From NCBI GenBank assembly GCA_905178155.1, contig CAJINV010000003.1:9493979-9557978 (forward strand): a stretch of 64,000 nt of DNA, written 5' to 3'. Shown here in pieces: positions 55,501 to 64,000 of the stretch; position 1 is the stretch's first letter; each line of letters opens with the position of its first letter. Both the position numbers and the translations under genes were made by a program. Source of the stretch: Amoebophrya sp. A120. Taxonomy: Eukaryota > Sar > Dinophyceae > Syndiniales > Amoebophryaceae. Below the pieces are notes generated by a model. It was not told the DNA's origin. It worked only from the letters and a program-made list of their open reading frames with translations, and made no database searches.

Positions 55501-58441
55501 ACGAAGAGACGGACGCAACGCCGCGGCCGCTTCAACAATAGAAAGAAGTGCGGGCCCCAAGGCTATCAGCTATCAGGCGACCCAGTGCCAGGGATCATCT
55601 GCGCGCCACAGGTCCCCGATCGCGTTTGCGTTCGTGCATGCACTGGATCGGCGTCGGCCGCTAGCCGCGTCACAGACAGACCCACACGCGGGCGCGGCTC
55701 GTTTTCTTTTTTCGATGCGGAGGCGCGCGGCCGTCCGTTTGGCGGCCGTCAAGACTGCCACCTCCTCGCCGGCCTACCAGCCTTACTTTGGCACGGAAAA
55801 GGCTGCATCAGGGGAGGCGGCTGGCGCAGCGGTCGTAGGCTTTGCGCGAAAAAAATTTATTTGTCCTGCCCTGCGGTGCCTTCAAAGGGAAAGACACGCC
55901 GGCCATTCGCGCCTTCTCAAAACGAGACAACTTCGCACAAAGGCAACCGCCTGCAACAGCACTTGCCCGGCGTAGGGAAAAAAACACGCGCCAAAAACTG
56001 GGCCGGCAAAGCAATTGGGCGCAAGCCTCCCCGGTGGCCGGAGGAGGAAGTGGGCGCCCTGCCTCTTATGTTCACCTGCCTGCGCGGAGCCCTCCGACCT
56101 GCTGCCCGTCCGTCCTTTCTACGGTTCTGCTTTGGCCCCGCAACCGAGCGCCCTGATCATAGTTGGAGACGGGCCGCGGGCGCTGTCGTGCGCGCTTGCA
56201 TTAAGTCCCCGGCAATAGAGGCCGCGGACGCGTGCCGCGGTGCGGCGCATGAAAGACCTTGGGCCCATTCACCGCATGAGTGTCGCACCCGGGAAAACTG
56301 AAACACTGCGCCCCCCGTGCCAATGCTGGCAGGAGATGGTGAAAGTGGATAACCTAAACCCTGAAGCCTAAGCCAAACCCTTCCGGATCGATCTTTAGCA
56401 GCCGGCGAAGACGGAGGAGCAGTGGCTTGCGGGTCGGAGGAGAGACGGGCGCGGCGGCAGCCATCCCGAGACGGCAGCGGCGGCGGCCTACCTAAACCTA
56501 GGACCTAGGAGAAAAAAACTGCTTGGCGCCAGTTGGGCCCGGGGAACAAGAGGCAAGCAAAAAAGGAGGCCTTAGTGCAAAAACGATCGCCAAAAAGCAA
56601 GGGAGAAGGCATGCGCAAACTGAAGTCCAGGGCGTGCGACCCATTTTCTTCGTATGCTTCAGCAGTGCTGAGAACGCTCCGGCCCTAATCCCCTAGGCGC
56701 CGAAACCCTAGGAGGTCTACGTACGTATGCGCAAAACGGTCGAGAAAGACGAGGAAAAAAATCTCTCGGGGGGGCCGAGAAGTCGCCATGTCGACACACT
56801 CAGGCGGGAACAAATCCGGCTCGGGCGAGGGCGATAAGCAAGGCGATAAGGCGACGGCGAGATGCAAAAATGGTAGCAGCTGAGTAGGTGCTCGCGGCTT
56901 TCCAGGAACTTGCGAAGCCGTTTTTTTTTGCAAGTGGCACCGCCAAGCGTTGCAATTTAAGAAGCCCGCGAAGTGCGTTCTACAATTACGACGAAACTAC
57001 TTTAAGGCCGACCGCTTTGGGTAGGTTTTGTTGCTACGCGGCCACTTGCAACAGCGAGGCCCCTGCGCCTGCAGGCTTTTATGCTTGGCGGCGGCCTTGA
57101 AGAAGCTTGCGGCGGGGCCCTACCTCGACATCTTCTCAACCTCCCGAGGGACTTCCTAGAGGCCCCGCAACAACTTTCCCCGGGGATTCCTGGGCGCCCC
57201 TTAGCTAATTCCTTAGGCGCCTACTTCGGGGCTTCAGCCTGCTGCGGGCAAGGCGCAACAGATACAGCGAACAAAACGCAAAAAGGCAAAGCGCGAAAAG
57301 CAAAGCGGGAAAGCAGAAAAAACGCAACCGCTTCGGATGTCGAAGGCGAGGCGGCACCCGGAAAACGCGGCCAAGCGCATATGCGTGGGCCCCCGAAGGC
57401 TCCGCGGGCGGGCGCGGCTTTTGGGCGTTGGTTTGAAAATGCAGCCGGCTGCACTAGCGCGGGGCGCCGAAGGGCCCGCGCCTTTTCCGGATTTGCAAGC
57501 GGGGCCCGCAGCCGGCCAGAATGGACAACAACGAGCCCAGGGGGCCAGGCTGATCCCCAGGCGTGGCGAGTAGTAGCGGCCTCATACATTCGCTTACGCC
57601 CCCGGCCCGTTGCCCTTCTCGTCTGTAGGTATACGCAAGCCAAGGCGGCCCCCGAGGCGGCCTCGAGGCTATTGCCAATGTCCCTTGCATGCGCTGCACA
57701 TGGATGGCCAACCAACAGCGGCGGCCCGCTTTCCCTCTGGCCTGTGCTTTTTCGGGTTTTCGCATGAGACAAAAGAGGGGCGTCTGCCTGCAATTCGACG
57801 AACAAAGTCGGTCCGTTCGCCGCCGAGCGTTCTTCCGCTCTGGACTTCGAAGGCGGGGCGGCACCCGAAAAACGCAGCCAAGCGGCCAAGCGCGGGCCGC
57901 CGAAGGGCCCGCGACCGCGCCTTTCGCATCTAACAGCGCAGCTGGCGGGCTGCGCTAGCGCGGGCCCCCGCCGGGCCGGCGGGGGCTTTTCCAAGTTTAA
58001 AACCAAAATAGGAGCCCTTAACTTTTCGAAGCCCTAGAGCCCTGCTGCGACGGCCGCTGGACCGGGATGAAGACCGGGACGTGACGGAAAGAGGAAGGGA
58101 GGCGTGGAGGAAGAGGAGAGATGGCGGTGGAGCGGGGCCCGTAGTAGGACATCGGGGAAACTAGCCAAACTCATTTTCATGCGCACATCGTCCTGTGCAC
58201 ACTTGGAGAAACTCCAAGTTCATTCAAAAAAGCGGAACCGGCCACGGGGGCGGGCCCGACAACAACGAGCCCAGCGGGCCCACTTAGGGCCTGCGCCCGG
58301 GCTCGCGCATCTACACGCAGCGGCTTCGCATCCGCATGCAAGCCCGTGCGCGCTTTTTGCCAGTATATGCAAAAACTGCGAACGCGCGCAACGTGCACGA
58401 ATTACAGCGCAATCGCTTGCCAACTTCTGCTTCTCAGCCTA
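52586..58441. other. Intergenic, no gene recognised
   Basis: Long plus-strand frames such as 55075-56301 (408 codons) are Arg/Pro/Ala-rich products of GC bias. A direct repeat (GAAGGCGAGGCGGCACCCGG and variant) occurs at about 57345 and 57848. The palindrome at 57964-57986 is listed separately. Confidence 0.45.
57964..57986. repeat. Perfect inverted repeat, 11-bp arms, 1-nt centre
   Basis: GCCCCCGCCGG, centre G at 57975, CCGGCGGGGGC, followed by TTTT. Confidence 0.85.
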
Positions 58442-61400
58442 CTACCTCTTTGCCGGATTCGCACCAACTTCGGAGCCACCTCCTCGCCAAGTAGCTAGTT
58501 GAGAGCTGGCGCCCGGCCTCGGGTTTATACGAGTGCGACACTTTTGCACTGGATCGGCTCTCTCATGCAACGACTCCACGGGCCTGCATTCAGAAGCGAC
58601 CGAGGGCCGGAAGGAAATTCTTTGCAAGTCGCGGGCTGGGGCGCTTTTTCTTTTAGTATCGCTTAGCGGAAATTCTTCCGTCTGCACTCCACCTACGCTC
58701 CCGCTCCCACCATTATAGAGGTGTCCGACGTGCTGCCCATACATGCCGATATGGAAAAGCAGCGAGTGTCTTGGCGCAACAAACTTCCAGCCCGTGCGCT
58801 GCGCGGCTGCAACCATGGACCAGTCGAATTGGTAGCTGCTTACAGTGTCGCCGCCTGCTCTATTGCGAATTTTGCGGAGCGCGTCCTCAGCAGCATGCAA
58901 CAGGGTTCGCGCAGCGTGTCGCGTCAACACCAGCCCTGCGGCCCCGCCTGACTCCTTCTGCTCCAAAGCAATCGCTATCCAATGTAAGCATGTCTTTCTG
59001 ACCCCCCCGGGGTAATATTATTGCGGGCTTCGGGCTCGGATGAACGCGCGCACGCACAAGCGCGGGCCTGCCACGCTGGGCCAGTTATCGCCTGGGCCTT
59101 CGCGCAACAAATTCACGCAAGAAAATGGAACCACCCTGTTGCAGCGTCGCATCCTGTTTATGGTGATCGCCAAACCCACAGACCCCCTCAGCTATTCCAG
59201 TCACGACCTAAAAGCATTCGAACTCGCCCCACTCCCTGTAATTAGTGCCAGAAAGATACACATGGCGCTGTGTACTACTACTACTAGTACTACTAGTACT
59301 ACTAGTGCTACTACTACTAATACTGCTATATCCGTGAAGTTCCGCGCTGAGCTTGAGTTTTTGTCATGGATGGGCAGTGCTTTGCGATCTCTTGGTCCTG
59401 GGGAACCGGGCCGGGCCGGCGCCGGCCACTCTCTAGATGGACTGGGCCGCTCGGCGACTTCCCAATTCTGTGCCTCACGATATTTCAGGCCTCCGCCTGC
59501 CGGGGCCCGTGGCGTTCGAAGGCCGTAAAGCATGGCGGGGCTGCCTTGATACATAGCGCCGCTGCCGTGGCGTGGTACTGGTAAAAACCTACGCCCGGGC
59601 CCAAGGTGATAACACAAGGGCAGGCGGTTCCAAGCAGCGACCAACCCTTTGGGCTGCGTCGTTGCATGCGGTGCCCCACGCCTTGCCCGCGCTGCCTCGT
59701 CACTAGTTTCACAGCAAGCAGGCCGCGACAATGTGACTGCGGCCCCAAAGGGGTCGCAGTCAAACCAGACTAATCTGAATGCAAATTGTCGCGCGCACTG
59801 ACAAGAGCACTGTGGTGGCTATTGCAATAATTCCCGACCCGCCCCCGACGGCCGCCAGCGCGTGCCCCCGACCAAAAATAACGCAGCCCAAGCCGCTAAC
59901 AAAAGCCGGCGTCCGAACAAATTCCAGCGGGGCCCGCGACAGAGGCCCACCACGCACACCCTTCCGATTAAACGCGCCCGAGTACGAAAGCGCCTAAGGC
60001 ACACCGGCGGGACTGCAAAAAGTTCGCCCATACGCTGCGCGGCAAAAACACACGAAGGCGGTTTGCTCGCGGCACGCACGCGGCCACCTTTCTGGAAAAC
60101 AGAGGACCAATAGAACCCCCCTCCGAAGCCTGCTAGTCTTACCAATAATAGCCGCCCCATCGAGGGTAGTGAGGTCAAGGCGATTTTTGTGACTGCCCGC
60201 CCCCATTTTCCTTACTGTTCTCGCGCATTCCACTAATGAGCGAAGTAGTCGCGTTGTTTGCCTCGAGTATTCCGTCGCGTAAAATATTACTCCGCATCAT
60301 GGTGTCGCGGATGGCAGAAATCACAGCCACAGGCCTCCGCCTTCGCGTCTCCCAAGCCCGGAAGCCTCGCCCACCTGCTAAGCTATGGCCCCGCCAAGGC
60401 CTCCACCAGCGCCAACCCCCTGGGCGCCCCGAGTCGGGCCTTTTAAAGGCCCGACGCTAAAGGCTTCAGCATGCGGATTGGCTTTCAGATTTTTGCGGAC
60501 TTTGCTTCTTTGGGTTTTTTTTGTTGAAAAGTCGCACTGTTTGGCCTGTTCCCCGCATTACAAATGCCAGATTTTGGTGGCCGGCCTCGCGACCTTCAAA
60601 AGTGAGCCAAAATGGGGCCCATGCCATGCGGCTTCGCGCTGTTTTTCGCCTTGGCATTTTTCCGGCGCCCCTTTTTGGGCGGCCCAAATCGACGGAAATA
60701 GGTGCGCTGGGAGCCTCGGAAGGGCGCCCCTTTTGCCGGCTCCCCTGCATCGTTTTATCCCGTGCGAGTCGATAGCCTTCGACCGGGCTTGTTTGATATC
60801 AAAGCCCCGGCCGCTTGATCATTGAAAATCTTTTTTGTCAAAAAACACTTCCGCCCGCTTGAAAACTGCCGGTCGTTTTGCGCGATGCCTGGCAAAAAAG
60901 CCGCTAGATTAGAACGCTCGTGACCTCACTACATACAACGCTGCAAGTGTTTTAGTTTTTCTATTAGATCATTTTGACCTCCGACAAACTGTTTGAAGTG
61001 CCACGTTTGCGCTGGATAGTCGAAATACTTGGGCTGGGCGCAAGGGCCGCAATCGGTTTGTGCCAATTCAGCTTGTGTGACGGGTTGAACAACGATAGGA
61101 TGCACATTTTTCCGGTTTCGTTTCTCTCCGAAGAGGCATCTGCCGGACTAACAACGCCACTGTGCCTAGTATCTTTGCCAAACAACGCCGACGGTGGTGC
61201 CGCCCGGACCTCCCCCGCCTGTGAATTCCACGTGCCTAGAATCTGCTGCATCGCCAGGCCAATGCCCTTCGCGGGAACCATGTCGGAATCCAGCAGCAGA
61301 AGCGCTTCGTATTCCGGGCGCTGATCGAAAAAAAACCGAGCCAAGAGGTGGGTCGTTATATCAGCCTTTAGTTGCTTCACATGTTGATTTTTCAACATAT

Positions 61401-61780
61401 GTTCATCGGTCGCAAGTAAATGCCTCGAGCTGAGCACGTGGCTCTCCGGCAAACCAAACCAGTGCTGCAGATCTACCAACGAGTACTGGTCACTGTTGTC
61501 ATCCATGATGTACAGATTGCGTTTCGGAATGTCGTTAACGGCCAAGTGCTGGCTCAGAACCTCGGATAGGAACCGCACGTACCCAATGCGATTGAACGTT
61601 GGGATGCCGATCATTATTTTAACCGGCTCTGGAGATTGTGCCGTGGCTATCTTTGACGCAGCCGCAACGCTCTCAACCAATCCCGCCGTCAGCGCCCGCT
61701 GCTTGACAAGTTCAGCAGGTTCGACCGGCTTTGTGATTGGCGTGCGATGTGGGTGCTTTCCGGCGGGCAAGACGTAGTTT
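58442..61780 (-). CDS. Glycosyltransferase family 2-like protein, at least two exons, 5' end not found
   Basis: Exon 61020-61780 carries a GT-A fold: KIMIGIPTFNRIGYVRFLSE, YIMDDNS, a DxD metal/nucleotide-sugar motif in ALLLLDSDMVPA, and CILSLFNPSHKLNW. Exon 58442-58971 continues with IALEQKESGGAAGLVLTRHA, FDWSMVAAAQRTGW and PRHSLLFHIGMYGQHVGH, the acceptor-side half typical of these enzymes. They should transfer a sugar from a nucleotide donor to a glycan or protein; the acceptor is unknown. The exons join in frame across a 2-kb intron whose ends carry CGA (TCG on the plus strand at 61020-61022 and 58972-58974). The upstream exon limit (AG at 61781) is a guess; N-terminal exons, including any signal anchor, were not found. 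The stop at 58442 follows a low-complexity tail and could be replaced by further splicing. Confidence 0.66.
59272..59325. repeat. (ACT)n microsatellite
   Basis: TACTACTACTACTAGTACTA and further imperfect units. Confidence 0.85.
59735..59763. repeat. Hairpin, 13-bp stem, AAA loop
   Basis: TGACTGCGGCCCC-AAA-GGGGTCGCAGTCA; the one mismatch is a G-T (wobble) pair. Confidence 0.75.
60433..60455. repeat. Perfect inverted repeat, 11-bp arms, 1-nt centre
   Basis: GTCGGGCCTTT, centre T at 60444, AAAGGCCCGAC. Confidence 0.85.
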
Positions 61781-64000
61781 CTAACTCCCGACGCCTTTTT
61801 CGAAGCACCCGGCAGATTATATATTCCTTGGGATTTTCGTGCCCACCTTCCACAACCTCCTGCCGCAACCCCCCCCCCCCCCCCGAACGAAAACACCGGC
61901 CAAAGGTCCCGGCCACAACTTCCGGCCAAAACCCTCCGGGCCCCCAGGTCCGAGGGGCGCCGCAATGTCTCGGGAACGGACCCTGCAGCCCCCGAATGAT
62001 CGCGCGCCCGCCCTTCCTCGAGGCACCATCGTCCCCGGACGCTCCGACTCCCATTCCGCGGGGCCCTTTGTGGCTCCAACAAACGGGCTGCCGATTTCCC
62101 GGGCCTTGTTCACACAAAGGGGGAGGCGTGCCTCGCACAGTGGGCCTCCTGCAAAGCATCGGCCCCCATCCAGATCCCGCGAGCCATTGAAGATCCGGAG
62201 TCTCCGGCCAACCCTTCCCTCGGGCCCCAAGCCGGCCCGACTTTACGGGGGGGGAAGCGATGCAATCTGGCCCCGGGACTCCCGAAGCCCCCGACCCCGG
62301 AAACAGGCCCCCTGCCGCTGGGGCCCGAGCCTCCACGCCGGCACGGGCCCGGCGCTTCAGGAATTCCCGGAAACAAACCCTTCCTACGACGCACAGGCCG
62401 CCGAGACCGCCAGCCCCTTCTGGCTTTGGACGAAAAAGCCCCGGGCCCGATGGCGAAAAAGGCTCGGGCCGCCGACAATCGAACCCCGGGGCCTTCGTTC
62501 TGGCCTCCTCATCTGTTACATTCTCAACTGTTACGCAGCGAGGTAGCGACTTTTGATCATTTTAACTAGCTATACACCGCGGCAGCTAAAAATATTAGTT
62601 TTTTTAATTAAAGCTGTGCTTTTTGGAATCGCGGCGGACGGCTGGATCCAGGGAGCGGCAAGGCGGAAATCCGGAGCCTGCAGCTGCATCATCGTCATCA
62701 TGTAATGGACACCCGCTCCCAGCGCCACAGGTCAAGGATCCCCTCCCCGGGGGGTGGGCGAGGAAGCACTTTCGGCGACCTCATCATACAAAAGCCGAGC
62801 GCTACCACGGCAAGTCGCCCCAAGAAAAGTGCCAACCAGTCGGGAGCTACCCACCACGCCTGATCAGTACAGCCTGCCCGGCCAGCTAGCCGAGCGCGAC
62901 AGCCCAACATTCAGAACGACCCAGGACCCGACCCATTTTACGCCATAAGTTTTTGCTCTCACGGAAGAGGCGACGCACCCCTTTGGGTTAAGGGGCGAGG
63001 CTCTCCCTTAAGCCGCAACCCCACCCGGACAGGGGAGGCTGGGCCATTTGTGCCTTCCCTGCGGCACGGGCGAAAAAGGCAAGCGCGCGGACCGTAGACG
63101 TCAAACCATTGGCCAGCTGTTTGGCACTGCTGACGGGCAACCCACCTGGGGCACAGCGACAACTTAAAGGCTTGGCGTGTGCGTGGCGGTCGTCTTAGTG
63201 CAGCCCCTTGCCTTATTCTGCAACAGAAGCGAAGGGCGGGCGGGGGGGCTGGGATCGTAAGCCGGAGGCGCGTCGGGGCTTACCAATTAAGGGTGGCCGG
63301 CAATCCCCTTTGCATATTGAGCCCCCCGCTTCCAAACTAGCTCCGTCCTGCGCCACCAATAAACTTCCTTCTGTTGCAGAGTGAACCAACGTCCCAGGAC
63401 CGCAGAGCGCTAAGTCCACTGAACCCGGCGCAAGCCTCCTCGGGACTCCTCGCCACCTCCTGTCTGCGCGGGAGGCTTGCGGGAGCTACAGTCTTGCACT
63501 TGTAGCACGCCTCTGCTGACTTTTTCTTTCGTTTTTCTTAGTTCTTGCGCAGCGTTTCTCTACGTTCTGACTCTCGTGCGTTCTGTTCAACAAATTTGCT
63601 TCAAAAGCCCTCTGCGCGGCACGGTCTCAGTGTGACAGAATCTCAGTGGCTCGAGTGGACATCACTAGGCTGCTCGCGCGCTTGCCTGTAGATTGGCCGA
63701 GAAGTCGGCGCGTCCTCCGCCTCCTCTTTCTTCCTGCCTGTGGCCCGACGCAACATCTCGCCCAAGCTCCTGGGTGTGGGTTGCTCGCCTGCAATGAATA
63801 TGAATTGCAAAATCCCGCCTCCAGCATGACAAGTCTGCCCGCCTGACGCATGAACTCTCTCTAATACCTACAAAGGCCCGCCTCCTGGGGCTCGGGAGCA
63901 GCTGGCTTGTCGCGCTGGAGTGGGACTCCGGAGTTGATAACTCGCGACCACCCGCAGAAGGAAGGCCCCCCGGAAGGCACGCAGCCACAAACAAACGCGA
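61781..64000. other. Upstream of the glycosyltransferase exons, no gene recognised
   Basis: Very GC-rich to 62.5 kb, with a 16-nt poly-C run at 61869-61884, then ordinary composition. Overlapping frames on both strands show no family motif. Missing 5' exons of the glycosyltransferase gene may lie here. Confidence 0.4.

Larger units (their letters stand above)
58972..61022 (-). other. Glycosyltransferase intron, non-GT-AG with terminal inverted repeats and CGA duplication
   Basis: The core is 58975-61019. Minus-strand 5' end CTATCCAGCGCAAACGTG; reverse complement of the 3' end CTATCCAATGTAAGCATG (13 of 18 identical, all differences transitions). CGA flanks both sides, and keeping one copy gives SPSISIALEQKES in frame. 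The interior holds the (ACT)n microsatellite and hairpin listed below and no gene. Confidence 0.65.

Noticed and set aside
55075-56301. 408-codon plus-strand open frame
   Set aside because: GC-rich region with long overlapping frames on both strands; composition dominated by Arg, Pro, Ala and Gly; no motif.
57964-57990. Bacterial-type rho-independent terminator (GC stem then TTTT)
   Set aside because: The setting is eukaryotic and the structure is one of a set of one-base-centre palindromes without T runs.

Overview
This window looks like a nuclear scaffold of a protist. Genes are split by introns, there is an assembly gap (N run 2787-3207), much of the DNA is repeats, and there is an intact Ty1/copia LTR retrotransposon. 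No bacterial operon, rRNA, tRNA or CRISPR array was seen. All gene models were read by eye from reading frames, splice phases and family motifs; no search was run.

All the genes I can support apart from a partial one at the left end lie on the minus strand. From right to left: a family-2-like glycosyltransferase (58.4-61.8 kb); a cyclic-nucleotide-binding-domain protein (CNBD, 43.2-52.6 kb); a Ser/Gln-rich protein (41.6-43.1 kb); a Pumilio/PUF RNA-binding protein spread over 16 kb (21.5-37.6 kb); an IF3-like protein (15.8-17.0 kb); and ribosomal protein eS19/RPS19 (14.8-15.6 kb). The left end (3-863) carries two exons of an unrecognised plus-strand gene. The copia element (43689-49923, plus strand) has 235-bp LTRs, a 5-bp target duplication and one open gag-pol frame. 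It sits inside a CNBD-gene intron.

The most interesting signal is the introns. RPS19 has ordinary GT-AG introns. Several introns in the other genes fit poorly or not at all to GT-AG, yet join in frame if cut within a short direct repeat present at both ends (CGA, GC, AAAT, GTGCA, CGGGGCG, AGAAGCA). Three of them end in almost the same sequence (plus-strand CTATCCARTGYAA), and in at least two the same sequence appears inverted at the 5' end. This is the architecture of transposon-like introns (introners) with terminal inverted repeats and target-site duplications, known from syndinian dinoflagellates such as Amoebophrya. Together with the one-directional gene order, this makes a dinoflagellate-like alveolate my best guess, held loosely.

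The remaining DNA is GC-rich and repeat-laden, with an AT-rich island at 9.4-13.3 kb. It contains a palindromic 80-bp minisatellite, a large inverted repeat inside a PUF intron, three perfect 96-bp tandem copies, and several perfect inverted repeats whose arms are separated by exactly one base.
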